Positions 8,854 to 17,517 of a stretch of DNA of 64,000 nucleotides are shown piece after piece. Under the pieces are notes generated by a model that was not told the DNA's origin, made no database searches, and saw only the letters and a list, made by a program, of their open reading frames with translations. Position 1 is the first letter of the stretch, and every line of letters begins with the position of its first letter. Origin of the DNA: Streptomyces sp. ISL-10 (GTDB lineage Bacteria > Actinomycetota > Actinomycetes > Streptomycetales > Streptomycetaceae); NCBI RefSeq assembly GCF_018614575.1, contig NZ_JAGGOJ010000011.1, positions 372,001 to 436,000 on the forward strand, written 5' to 3'. The position numbers and the translations under genes were made by a program.

Positions 8854-10899
8854 ATGGAGTTGCACGGATCACGGATGGGCAGAGCCGTCATGACGGCCTT
8901 CGCCGCCGTGACGCTGGCGACAGCCGTCCCGGCGGCCTCGGCCGCCGAGGCGCCGCTGCCGCGCATCGACCTGACCGTCCTCGTCGTCGACGACGGCGGC
9001 GGCGCGGTCGACGCGATCCTCTTCGAACTGCGGGGCACGGGGGTGCCGTACCGGAGGATCGACCTGACCGACCCCGGCCGGCCCGTCGTGGACGCCGCGT
9101 TCCTCAGCGACACCGTCGACGGCCGGCCGCGCGCCAGGTACCAGGGCGTGGTCGTCCCGGACGAGGACCCGTTCGGCGCGGACACGGCCGCGGGAGCGGC
9201 CGAGAACGCGGCCCTGTTCGCGTACGAGAAGACCTTCGGGATTCGTCAGGTCGACGCCTATACCTGGTCACATCCGGGGGTCGGACTGGAGTACACGGAC
9301 AACGGCGGATACGCGGGCACGCTCGACGGCGCCCCGACCGCGCTCACCGCGGCCGGCCGCTCCGGCCCCTTCGGCTACCTCGACGGGCCCGTCGCCTTCG
9401 AGGACAACTCGCCGAGCGTGATGGAGAGCCACGGCTATGCGGGCAGGCCGAGGGAGGGCTTCACCAGCTACCTCGACACACCCGTCGGCGACGGCACCGC
9501 CCGCGGCAGCCTCATCGGCGAGTACGCCCACGACGGCCGCAACGAGCTGGTGGTGACCTTCGCCTACAACCGGCACCAGCGGCAGTTCCGCGTCCTGGCC
9601 CGCGGCATCGTCGAGTGGCTCACCCAGGGCGTTCATCTCGGACAGAGCCGCCACTACTTCTCCGTCCACGTCGACGACGTCTTCGCCTCCGACGCCCGCT
9701 GGGACACCGAGCGCAACTGCACCCCCGGCGACTTCGACTGCGTCGGCGACGGGGAGGAGACCGCCCCGATCCGGATGACCGCGGCCGACGCCGCGTACGC
9801 CGCGGCCTGGCAGCGCACCGCCGGCTTCACGCTCGACATGGTCCACAACGCGGGCGCGGGCGAGGAATGGAAGGCCGAGCACGGAGGCAGCGACCCGCTC
9901 ACCGATCGGCTCCTCGCCGACAAGGCGCAGTACCGCTGGATCAACCACACCTACACGCACCCCTTCCTCGGCTGCGTCCAGGACGTGTCGGTCGTGCCCT
10001 GGCAGTGCGCGAAGGACGCCGCGGGCAACACGCGCTGGACCAGCCGCGCCGAGATCTCCGCGCAGATCCGCGACAACCACGACTGGGCCGTGCGCAAGGG
10101 CCTCTCCGTCGACCGCACCGAACTCGTCACCGGCGAGCACTCGGGCCTGAAGACCCTCCCGCAGCAGCCGGCGGACAACCCGAACCTCGCCGGCGCACTC
10201 GCCGACAACGGCGTCAGGTGGCTCGCGAGCGACAACTCCCGCGAACCGCAGCAGCGTCCCGTGGGCACCGCCCGCACCGTGCCGCGCCACCCGATGAACG
10301 TCTACTACAACGTGGGCACCGCGGCAGAGATGACCGACGAGTACAACTGGATCTACACCTCGGCGGCCGACGGCGGCAGCGGCGTCTGCGCGACCGACCC
10401 GGCCTCCACGTGCCTTCCCGAGCCGCTCGACACCGCCACCGGCTACGCCACCCGCATCGTGCCGCAGGAGGCCCGAACCGCTCTCGGCCATGTCGTCGCC
10501 AACGATCCGCGCCCGCACTACGTCCACCAGTCCAACCTCGCCGAGGACCGCATCCTCTACCCGGTGCTCGACAAGGTCCTGGCCGACTACCGCGCCCTGT
10601 TCGCGGAGAACACCCCGGTCGTCAACCCGCGCCAGCGGGAGGTCGGCACCGAACTCCAGCGGCGCGCCGCGTGGCAGGCGGCCCTCGCGGCGGGCAGGGT
10701 CACCGCGTACCGCATCGGCGACACCGTCACCGTCAGGACACCGTCCGGCGTGGCCGCGCCCGTCACCGCGCCGGCGGGCACCGTCAAGCAACTGCTCCTG
10801 ACCACCACGGCGTTCGGCTCCGCCTACGCCGGGGCGCGGTCCGCCTGGACCACGCCCGAGCTGTTCCAGTCGGCGATCACGCTGAGGCTCCCGACCTGA
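8854..10899 (+). CDS. Secreted Agd3-like carbohydrate deacetylase
   Basis: A 681-residue exported protein with an N-terminal signal peptide (RAVMTAFAAVTLATAVPAA, cleavage probably after ASA near residue 31). It resembles the Agd3 family, in which a carbohydrate-binding domain (CBM87 type) precedes a deacetylase domain (CE18 type). The NodB-like metal motifs are visible: SVHVDD, with D274/D275, and H365-TYT-H369. Fungal Agd3 removes acetyl groups from the GalNAc residues of galactosaminogalactan. The start is fixed by AGGGGGAA 5 nt before the ATG at 8854. It is the first gene of a run that continues with PelF, a membrane protein and a GH135-like protein, 51 bp upstream of pelF. Family identity is recalled, not searched; the substrate is inference. 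Confidence 0.75.
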   Translation: MELHGSRMGRAVMTAFAAVTLATAVPAASAAEAPLPRIDLTVLVVDDGGGAVDAILFELRGTGVPYRRIDLTDPGRPVVDAAFLSDTVDGRPRARYQGVVVPDEDPFGADTAAGAAENAALFAYEKTFGIRQVDAYTWSHPGVGLEYTDNGGYAGTLDGAPTALTAAGRSGPFGYLDGPVAFEDNSPSVMESHGYAGRPREGFTSYLDTPVGDGTARGSLIGEYAHDGRNELVVTFAYNRHQRQFRVLARGIVEWLTQGVHLGQSRHYFSVHVDDVFASDARWDTERNCTPGDFDCVGDGEETAPIRMTAADAAYAAAWQRTAGFTLDMVHNAGAGEEWKAEHGGSDPLTDRLLADKAQYRWINHTYTHPFLGCVQDVSVVPWQCAKDAAGNTRWTSRAEISAQIRDNHDWAVRKGLSVDRTELVTGEHSGLKTLPQQPADNPNLAGALADNGVRWLASDNSREPQQRPVGTARTVPRHPMNVYYNVGTAAEMTDEYNWIYTSAADGGSGVCATDPASTCLPEPLDTATGYATRIVPQEARTALGHVVANDPRPHYVHQSNLAEDRILYPVLDKVLADYRALFAENTPVVNPRQREVGTELQRRAAWQAALAAGRVTAYRIGDTVTVRTPSGVAAPVTAPAGTVKQLLLTTTAFGSAYAGARSAWTTPELFQSAITLRLPT

Positions 10900-10950
10900 G
10901 TCCTCGACTCAACTGACCGATCGCCGACCGCTGTCCTGGGGGGACGAACC

Positions 10951-12417
10951 ATGCTGAGCTGTGGCCGCCATGTCACCATGCTCACCGAAGGCACCTATCC
11001 GCACGTCCACGGGGGCGTGTCCACCTGGTGCGACCAGCTCGTACGCGGCATGCCGGAGGTCGACTTCCAGGTCGTCGCCCTCACCGGCAGCGGGCGGGAG
11101 CCGGTCGCCTGGGATCTGCCGCCGAACGTCTACCGGCACACCTCCTTCCCGCTGTGGGGGCCCGAGCCCGCCCGCCGCCGGCTCCCACGACGCGAACGCC
11201 GCCGCTTCCTGGACGTCCACGAACGCTTCCTGCTCTCGCTGCTCGACCCGGGCGCCGACCGCGATTTCGGCGCGGCACTCGACGAACTCGCCGGCTACGC
11301 GCGCTCCGGCCTGCTGACCGCCGCTCTGCGGACGGAGCCCGCCCTGCGCTCCCTGACGCGGATCTGGACGATGCCGCATCTGGAGATCTCCGCGGCCCGG
11401 CCCACCGTGCACGACGCGCTGACCGCCACGGACCTGCTGGAGCACGCGCTGCGCCCGCTGGCGGCGCGGATACCCGACGACGCCATCGCGCACGCCGTCA
11501 GCGCCGGACTCGCCACACTCCCGGCGCTCGCCGCCCAGCACTTCGACAAGGTGCCCTTCCTGCTCACCGAGCACGGCATCTACCTGCGCGAGCGCTACCT
11601 CGGCTACCGCGCCCAGGCGCAGCGCGCGCCCGTGAAGACACTGATGCTGGGCTTCTACCGGGAGCTGAACTCGCTGGGCTACCGGCGGGCCGACCTGATC
11701 ACCCCCTGCAACCGCTACAACCGGCGCTGGGAGGAGCGGGGCGGCGCGCCCGCGGACCGTATCCGCACCGTCTACAACGGCGTCGACCCGCACGCCTTCC
11801 CCGCCGCCGGGCCCGAACCGGACGTACCCACCCTCGCCTGGGCCGGCCGAATCGACCCCATCAAGGACCTGGAGACGCTGATCAGGGCGTACGCCATGGT
11901 GCGGGCCGAACTGCCCGCCGTACGGCTGCGCCTGTTCGGCGGTGTGCCCGACGGCGGCGAGGCCTACCGCACCCGGCTGGAGAAACTCGCGGCCGAACTG
12001 GGCGTCGTGGACGGCATCACCTGGGAGGGCCGGGTCGGCGACGTGGCGCGCGCGTACGCCGCGGGCAGCGTGGTGCTGCTGTCCTCGATCAGCGAGGGAT
12101 TCCCCTTCTCCCTCATCGAGGCGATGTCGTGCGGGCGGGCGACTGTTTCCACGGACGTCGGCGGCGTGCGGGAGGCGGTCGGCGACACCGGCATGGTGGT
12201 GCCGCCGCGCGAACCGGCGCTCATGGCCGAGGCCACCATCGGCCTGCTGCGGGACGCAGGACGACGGGCGGAGCTCGGCGCGCGGGCCCGGCAGCGGGTC
12301 GTCGACCGCTTCACGCTGACGCGGTCCGTGGACGGATTCCGCCGCATATACCGCGAGCTCGCCGGATTCCCGGAGGCGGCGACGGAGCTGCGGTACGCCG
12401 AGGCGGTGGCCGGGTGA
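10951..12417 (+). CDS. pelF: PelF-type GT4 glycosyltransferase
   Basis: A 488-residue cytosolic glycosyltransferase. The N-terminus MLTEGTYPHVHGGVSTWC is the hallmark of PelF (DUF3492 plus GT4), the enzyme that polymerises the Pel exopolysaccharide from a UDP-sugar (UDP-GalNAc/GlcNAc in Pseudomonas). The C-terminal half carries a GT-B nucleotide-sugar site, with SEGFPFSLIEAMSCG giving the E-x7-E motif, followed by VSTDVGGVREAV. GGGGGA lies 7 nt before the ATG. Its stop overlaps the GTG of the next gene, so translation is coupled. The residues named support the family strongly; the actual donor sugar is not shown by sequence. Confidence 0.9.
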   Translation: MLSCGRHVTMLTEGTYPHVHGGVSTWCDQLVRGMPEVDFQVVALTGSGREPVAWDLPPNVYRHTSFPLWGPEPARRRLPRRERRRFLDVHERFLLSLLDPGADRDFGAALDELAGYARSGLLTAALRTEPALRSLTRIWTMPHLEISAARPTVHDALTATDLLEHALRPLAARIPDDAIAHAVSAGLATLPALAAQHFDKVPFLLTEHGIYLRERYLGYRAQAQRAPVKTLMLGFYRELNSLGYRRADLITPCNRYNRRWEERGGAPADRIRTVYNGVDPHAFPAAGPEPDVPTLAWAGRIDPIKDLETLIRAYAMVRAELPAVRLRLFGGVPDGGEAYRTRLEKLAAELGVVDGITWEGRVGDVARAYAAGSVVLLSSISEGFPFSLIEAMSCGRATVSTDVGGVREAVGDTGMVVPPREPALMAEATIGLLRDAGRRAELGARARQRVVDRFTLTRSVDGFRRIYRELAGFPEAATELRYAEAVAG

Positions 12418-14600
12418 GCGGTCCCCTGTGGCAGGGGCCGGGCCGGCGGATCGACACCCTTCCCGTACTGCCACGGCAGCGCGGCGGGACGGCCGCGGAC
12501 CCGATGGACGCGCTCGCCGACCGGCTGCACGACATGATCGCCGCGGCCGTGCACCCCGACGAGATCGCCGCGGTGCTGGAGTCCGACGGCATGACGGACG
12601 ATCACATACGGCTCACCTACGGCCGCCCGGACTCCTTCACGCTGGCGGAGGAGCTGTACGCCAAGGTCCCCCGCGCCCACCCCGAACCTCCCGGCCCGCC
12701 CGCCGACCCGTGGCGGGTGAGCCTCCTCGGCTGCCTGCTGCGCGGCCTCGTGTTCGCCCTGCCGGGCCTCGCCTACGTGCCGGCCGCACCGCAGCTCGCG
12801 GGAGCGGACCTGGCGCCGCTGCTCGCGGGCGCGCTGACGGGCTGGATGTGGAACCAGGCGCTGTCCCACCGGGCCTACTCCTGGCTCGCGCTCGGCGACC
12901 GGGCGGCGGCCGTCCGCTGCCTGCGGGCCGGCGCCCCGGCGGGCGCCGTGCTCGGCACGGCGGCGGCGCTGCTGTTCACGGGGCCGGGCCAGTGGCCGTC
13001 GGCCGTCTTCTCTGCGGCCCAGTCGCTCTACCTGTCGGCGGCGACGGCGCTGCTGGTCCTGGGCCGCGAACGGGCCCTGCTGTGCTGCCTGCTGCCCCTC
13101 CCGGCCGGCACGGTCCTGGTGCTGCTCCACGAGGGAGTGCCGCTGTGGGCGCGCACGGGCCTGCTGCTGGTGCCGCTGACGGCGTCCCTGACGACGGCGG
13201 CACTGACGCTGCGCACCAGGGCCACACCCCAGGGGCGGAAACCCGCCTCTGGGAGGAGCGGTGCCGGCGCGCGTGATCGGTGGGGGCCGGTGGCCTTGGT
13301 CGCGGGCGTGTTGTCCCGGCGCCGGGCGGCGGCGGGGGCCGGGGCGGTTGCGTGCCTGTCGGCGCGGCGGGGCAGGCGTCGTCCGGATGCGGAGGGCGGC
13401 ACAGGTGCGGCCGGCTCGCACGGGGCGGGGGCGCGGTGCGGAGTGGGCTTGTCCGCGGGTCTGTCGGCCCGGCGTCGTTTGGCGGTGGGGGACGGTCGGG
13501 GTGCCGTCGTCCCCGGTGCGCATCCCGCGGACGTGGCGGGCGGCAGCGGTGGCGGGCGGGGCGAGGCGACCCGGCGGCTCACGGCCGGGGGTGAGCCGAT
13601 CGGTGTCCGCTCCCGGTTCCGGCGCGCTCCGGCCGGCGAAGGACCCGGCCGCTCGGCAACGGGTTCCCCGGGGTTCTCCGGTACGCCTGCCATCGAGCGT
13701 CGCCCGGGCCGGCAGCCGGGTGCCGCTTCCGCACACGGTGCGCATCCCGCGGCGCCGCCGCGAGCAGGCGGCGTGTCCGGCGCGCTGCGCTCGTTCCTGC
13801 GCGGTGCGCGCCGGAGCCGGCCGGGCGCCCCGCCCGGCCCTTCGGCGGTGCGCGAACTGCGGGTCGCGGGCGATGCGACGCGGCAGGAGAGGGCGCCCGG
13901 CGGGCAGGGTCTGCCGACGGCCCACCGCGGCGGCGGCGTCCGCCCCGAGGCCGCGGCCGATCCGGGCGGCGGCAGCAGGCCCGGCCCCCAGCGTCGGGAG
14001 CGCGGCTCCGCGCCGCGGCTGCTCGCGTCCCTGCCGCACGGGCTGTTCGGGCTCGGCGTCGGCGTGCTCGTCCTGTACACCGCCCTCGGGGACGTGCTCG
14101 GCGGGCTGACCGGGGCCGTCGTCGCCGCGCCGTCCGCGGTTGCGCTCACGGTCAGCATGGGCCCCGCCGAGTGGCTGCTGCACCGCTTCCGCAGCGAGAG
14201 CCTCGCCGGGCTGCGGGCGAGCACCACGGCCCGCGCCTTCTGGCGCACCGCCGCCACCGTCCTCGCCAAGTGCCTCGCCGGCTACCTCGCCGTCCTGTTC
14301 ACCCTCGCGCTCGCCGGCACACTGCTCTGGTCCGGCGCCCCCGGGCTCGGCGGCGTACGGCTCGTCACCCTGCTCCTCATCGGCACGGTGCTGTGGACCG
14401 GGCTGCTGCTCCAGTCGTTCGGGGCCGTGACCCTCGCGGCCGGCGTGTGCTGCGCGGCGGCGCTCGTCCAGACCGCGGCGCTCGTCACCGGCGCGGCGGG
14501 TCCCCGGACGGCGGGGCTCGCCGTCGCGGCGGTGGCGGCGGCCGTGCTCGTCGGACTCGTCTGCGCCCTGCTGGGCCGCGCCACGGCCCACCGCGTATGA
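12414..14600 (+). CDS. Large polytopic membrane protein in PelG position, with long low-complexity middle
   Basis: A 728-residue protein starting at a GTG that overlaps the pelF stop (GTGA). Residues about 25-95 are soluble and contain the block ESDGMTDDHIRLTYGRPDSF, ending in LAEELYAKVPR. Residues about 102-270 hold about six hydrophobic segments. Residues about 282-538 are a Gly/Arg/Ala/Pro-rich stretch without visible structure. Residues about 540-728 hold another five or six hydrophobic segments. The total of about 12 helices, the place right after PelF and the coupling suggest a PelG-like polysaccharide translocation partner, but I cannot see firm sequence similarity. The G-rich middle differs in base composition from both flanks. 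Confidence 0.6.
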   Translation: MSGPLWQGPGRRIDTLPVLPRQRGGTAADPMDALADRLHDMIAAAVHPDEIAAVLESDGMTDDHIRLTYGRPDSFTLAEELYAKVPRAHPEPPGPPADPWRVSLLGCLLRGLVFALPGLAYVPAAPQLAGADLAPLLAGALTGWMWNQALSHRAYSWLALGDRAAAVRCLRAGAPAGAVLGTAAALLFTGPGQWPSAVFSAAQSLYLSAATALLVLGRERALLCCLLPLPAGTVLVLLHEGVPLWARTGLLLVPLTASLTTAALTLRTRATPQGRKPASGRSGAGARDRWGPVALVAGVLSRRRAAAGAGAVACLSARRGRRRPDAEGGTGAAGSHGAGARCGVGLSAGLSARRRLAVGDGRGAVVPGAHPADVAGGSGGGRGEATRRLTAGGEPIGVRSRFRRAPAGEGPGRSATGSPGFSGTPAIERRPGRQPGAASAHGAHPAAPPRAGGVSGALRSFLRGARRSRPGAPPGPSAVRELRVAGDATRQERAPGGQGLPTAHRGGGVRPEAAADPGGGSRPGPQRRERGSAPRLLASLPHGLFGLGVGVLVLYTALGDVLGGLTGAVVAAPSAVALTVSMGPAEWLLHRFRSESLAGLRASTTARAFWRTAATVLAKCLAGYLAVLFTLALAGTLLWSGAPGLGGVRLVTLLLIGTVLWTGLLLQSFGAVTLAAGVCCAAALVQTAALVTGAAGPRTAGLAVAAVAAAVLVGLVCALLGRATAHRV

Positions 14601-15232
14601 GCGGACTCCTGGTGCCGTACTACGAGCACCCCGTCGAGCGGCCCGCCGCCTGGGACGCCGTCATCGCGGCCGCGCCCCGCCTCTACGGCGTCGTCATCAA
14701 CCCCGCCAGCGGGCCGGGGACCGCGCCGGACCCGGCGTTCGCGGCGGTCGCCGACCGGCTGCGCGAAGCGGGGGTGCGGGTCGTCGGTTACGTGGACACC
14801 GACTACGGCCGCCGCCCGCACGCCGCCGTCCTCGGCGACCTCCTGGCCCACCGCGACTGGTACGCGGCGGACGGCGTTTTCTTCGACCAGGTCTCCTCCG
14901 GGCCGGACACGCTGCCGCACTACGGGCGCCTGACCGTGACCGCACGGGCCGCGGGCGCCACGACCGTGGTGCTCAACCATGGCGTCCACCCCCATCCGAC
15001 CTACACAGAACTGGCCGATGTGCTGGTCACGTTCGAGGGCCCGTGGGACGCGTACCGCACGGCGGGCGTCCCGTCCTGGACGGCCGCGCACCCGCCGGAG
15101 CGGTTCTGCCACCTGGTCTACGCGGCCCCGCCCGACGCCCAGGCGGGTGCGGCGATCCACTGTGTGGTCCCCGGCACGGGCGCCCACCCGTGGGGCACGC
15201 TCCCGCACGCCCTGACGACGGCCCCCCGCTAG
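14597..15232 (+). CDS. Spherulin-4 / GH135-like glycoside hydrolase family protein
   Basis: A 211-residue protein of the spherulation-specific family 4 type. It opens LLVPYYEHPVERPAAW and contains GVVINPASGPG, VVGYVDTDYGRR and GVFFDQVSSG, blocks expected of the TIM-barrel family that includes fungal Sph3 (GH135, an endo-galactosaminidase required for galactosaminogalactan synthesis). The aspartates in VDTDYG and FFDQ are the likely catalytic or binding acids. No signal peptide is visible, which is odd for a hydrolase acting on an exported polymer. Its ATG overlaps the stop of the membrane-protein gene (ATGA). Its TAG shares bases with the stop of the convergent cobS (CTAG). Confidence 0.8.
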   Translation: MSGLLVPYYEHPVERPAAWDAVIAAAPRLYGVVINPASGPGTAPDPAFAAVADRLREAGVRVVGYVDTDYGRRPHAAVLGDLLAHRDWYAADGVFFDQVSSGPDTLPHYGRLTVTARAAGATTVVLNHGVHPHPTYTELADVLVTFEGPWDAYRTAGVPSWTAAHPPERFCHLVYAAPPDAQAGAAIHCVVPGTGAHPWGTLPHALTTAPR

Positions 15233-16038
15233 CCCGACCAGGTGCCACCGGTCCCGCCGAGCACCAGGATCACCAGGGCCGTCGTCCCCGCCGTCTCCGC
15301 CAGCGCGCCGAACACGTCGCCCGTCACCCCGCCGAAGCGGCGCACACAGTGCCGCAGCAGCACCTGCGCCGCGCCCAGGGCGCAGACGACCGCGACGGCC
15401 GCGTGCAGTGCTGCGTACGGGCCGGCCTGCGCGCCCGCGCCCGCCGCAGCGGCCGTCACCAGCGCAACCGCCGCAAGAGCCGGGCGTACGGGGACGGTTC
15501 CGGCGACCGCCGCTCCGAGGCCGTCGGGGCGGGCCGCCGGGACGCCCGTGCGGGACGCGAGGGTCAGGGCCAGGCGGGCCGTGACCGCCGACAGGGCCGC
15601 CGCGGCCGCCCCGAGCGCCCAGCCCTGCGCGTACAGCTCACTCAGCGCGGCGACCTGCGCCAGCAGGACGAACAGCAGGGTGATGACGCCGAACGGGCCG
15701 ATGTCCGACTGCTTCATGATGCGCAGCGCGTCCTCCGCGGGCCTGCCGCTGCCCAGGCCGTCCGCCGTGTCGGCCAGTCCGTCCAGATGCAGCCCTCGGG
15801 TGAGCACGGCCGGTACCGCGGCCGTGGCGACGGCGGCGAGCAGCGGACCCGCGCCCAGCAGGAGCAGGACGCCGCCGAGGGCCGCGGCGAACAGGCCGAC
15901 GACCAGGCCGGCGAGCGGGGCGCAGAGCATTCCGGCGCGGGCGGCGTCGCGGTCCCAGCGGGTCACCCGCACCGGGAGCACGGTCAGGGTGCCGAAGGCG
16001 AAGCGCACGCCATGCAGAACAGTCGTCGCGGCAGTCAT
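15229..16038 (-). CDS. cobS: Adenosylcobinamide-GDP ribazoletransferase (cobalamin synthase)
   Basis: A 269-residue integral membrane enzyme that joins adenosylcobinamide-GDP to alpha-ribazole in the last step of the nucleotide-loop pathway. It shows the family motif LHLDGLADTADGLGSG near residue 85, then MKQSDIGPFGV and six to seven hydrophobic helices. The ATG at 16038 (MTAATTVLHGVRFAFGTLT) starts at the usual place for CobS; the open frame continues upstream without family similarity. cobT and cobU lie on the same strand further along. Its stop overlaps that of the convergent GH135-like gene. Confidence 0.92.
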   Translation of the reverse strand: MTAATTVLHGVRFAFGTLTVLPVRVTRWDRDAARAGMLCAPLAGLVVGLFAAALGGVLLLLGAGPLLAAVATAAVPAVLTRGLHLDGLADTADGLGSGRPAEDALRIMKQSDIGPFGVITLLFVLLAQVAALSELYAQGWALGAAAAALSAVTARLALTLASRTGVPAARPDGLGAAVAGTVPVRPALAAVALVTAAAAGAGAQAGPYAALHAAVAVVCALGAAQVLLRHCVRRFGGVTGDVFGALAETAGTTALVILVLGGTGGTWSG

Positions 16039-16105
16039 CGCGCGAGGGTAGCCCGACGCCGGCAGAGGTAAATTGCGCATAACGCGCGAACCGGAAGCAG
16101 GTGGC

Positions 16106-16861
16106 ATGGGTCACTGGTTGTATCGCAACATCGTCGAGCCGGGAAAACTCCCGATGCTGCTGGCACTGGCCTCGTTCGTCATCACGTTCCTCGTCACGCG
16201 CACGGTGACCCGGATGATCCGCGCGGGCCGCGGTCCCTTCGGGAACATCGCTCCGGGGGGCTTGCACATCCACCACGTCGTGCCCGGCGTCGTCCTCGCC
16301 GTGGTCGGCGGGTTCACGTCCCTCGGCGGTGACCGCCGCAGTGTGACCGCCTGCGTCGGCGCCGTCGTGTTCGGGATGGGCGTGGGTCTCGTCCTCGACG
16401 AGTTCGCGCTGATCCTCCACCTCGACGACGTCTACTGGACCGAACAAGGGCGCCAGAGCGTCGAGGTCGTCGTGCTGGCCGCGGCCCTCGCCCTGCTCGT
16501 GCTCGCCGGATCGTTGCCCCTCGGCGTCAACGAACTCACTCCCGACGAACGGCAGGACCGCGCCTCGCTGATCCTCACCATGGCCGCCAACTTCCTCTTC
16601 GTGATCCTCGCCCTGGTCAAGGGCAAGCTCCGCATGGCCCTCATCGGCGCCCTCGTGCCCCTCGTCGCCCTGGTCGGCGCCGTACGGCTCGCCCGGCCGG
16701 GATCGCCGTGGGCCCGCCGCTTCTACCGCGCCAGACCCCGCGCCCGGGCCAAGTCCGTGCTGCGCGCCACCCGGCACGACCGGCGCTGGGGCGGGCTGAG
16801 CCGGAGGTTTCAGGACCTGATCGGCGGCGCGCCCGACCGGCCGCCGTCCCGCGAGGACTGA
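16106..16861 (+). CDS. Polytopic membrane protein of unknown function with HIHH motif
   Basis: A 251-residue membrane protein beginning MGHWLYRNIVEPGKLPML. Five to six hydrophobic segments are visible. Between the first two lies the polar motif GGLHIHHVVPG, and further on VLDEFALILHLDDVYW; these histidines and acids could bind metal. The C-terminus after residue 200 is strongly basic. Upstream in-frame codons exist to 16073, but GAAGCAGGTGG precedes the ATG at 16106. I do not recognise a named family. Its 3' end overlaps the convergent rhomboid-like gene by 52 bp. Confidence 0.75.
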   Translation: MGHWLYRNIVEPGKLPMLLALASFVITFLVTRTVTRMIRAGRGPFGNIAPGGLHIHHVVPGVVLAVVGGFTSLGGDRRSVTACVGAVVFGMGVGLVLDEFALILHLDDVYWTEQGRQSVEVVVLAAALALLVLAGSLPLGVNELTPDERQDRASLILTMAANFLFVILALVKGKLRMALIGALVPLVALVGAVRLARPGSPWARRFYRARPRARAKSVLRATRHDRRWGGLSRRFQDLIGGAPDRPPSRED

Positions 16862-17517
16862 CCGCGTCGTCGCAGCAGCGCGTCCGCCCCGCACACGACG
16901 AGCACCGCGCCGATCGCCGCCAGGTGCTCCTTGCCCGCGAGGTTCGGTTCGACGATCACCTCGACGATCATCGCCAGCAGCACCAGGCCCGCCGTGACCC
17001 AGGCCCGGTAGCGGTGGCAGATGAACACGGCGAGCCCCACCACCGCCGCCGACGGGCCCGTGTCCACGATCCGCGCGTCCGACGCGGGCAGCCCGAACGC
17101 CCCGTCGGGACCCACCGCGACGCCGATCCGGGCGTACGTCGTCCCGGCCAGCGTCGACACATACGCGATCACCAGCGTGCGCCGTCGCCCCAGCGTGAGC
17201 TCCGCGATGCCGAACACCAGCAGGATCTGCGCCAGCGCACCCCACACGGGCAGGTCCAGCGCCGGTACGAACAACGACAGCGGTGTACGCAACAGGGCGA
17301 GCCACAGCGGATCCTCGGCCCTGACGAAGCCGATGTCGTGGACCAGCCGCAGGCCCCGGGGCCGGTGCTGGAGCACGTAGAAGAAGGCGGTGAGCGCCAC
17401 GGACACGAGCGTCAGCGAGACCGCCCGCCACCGCTTCACGGTCAGCTCGGCGCGCACTGCCGTATGCAGTGCGCCCCACTCACGGCGGGCGAACGCGGAC
17501 AGGGGCGTCCGGCTCAC
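16810..17517 (-). CDS. Rhomboid-like membrane protein with apparent Ser-His dyad
   Basis: A 235-residue polytopic protein starting at a GTG (VSRTPLSAFARREWG) that overlaps the stop of the upstream MprF-like gene. It has about six helices. VDTGPSAAVVGL puts a serine at position 156 in the place of the rhomboid GxS motif, and GKEHLAAIGAVL puts a histidine at 198 in the place of the catalytic TM6 histidine. Rhomboids cleave membrane helices. Similarity outside the two motifs is weak, so activity is uncertain. Co-translation with the lipid-modifying protein suggests a joint envelope role. The last 52 bp are antisense to the convergent gene. Confidence 0.7.
   Translation of the reverse strand: MSRTPLSAFARREWGALHTAVRAELTVKRWRAVSLTLVSVALTAFFYVLQHRPRGLRLVHDIGFVRAEDPLWLALLRTPLSLFVPALDLPVWGALAQILLVFGIAELTLGRRRTLVIAYVSTLAGTTYARIGVAVGPDGAFGLPASDARIVDTGPSAAVVGLAVFICHRYRAWVTAGLVLLAMIVEVIVEPNLAGKEHLAAIGAVLVVCGADALLRRRGQSSRDGGRSGAPPIRS

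Noticed and set aside
8622..10916. A long plus-strand frame in another phase over the Agd3-like gene
   Set aside because: The translation is Arg/Pro-rich without motifs, while the chosen frame has a signal peptide and deacetylase motifs.
11028..12413. An upstream in-frame extension of the PelG-position gene that would overlap pelF
   Set aside because: The extension is an alternative reading of pelF, rich in Arg/Ala/Gly. The GTG at 12414 overlapping the pelF stop is a better start.
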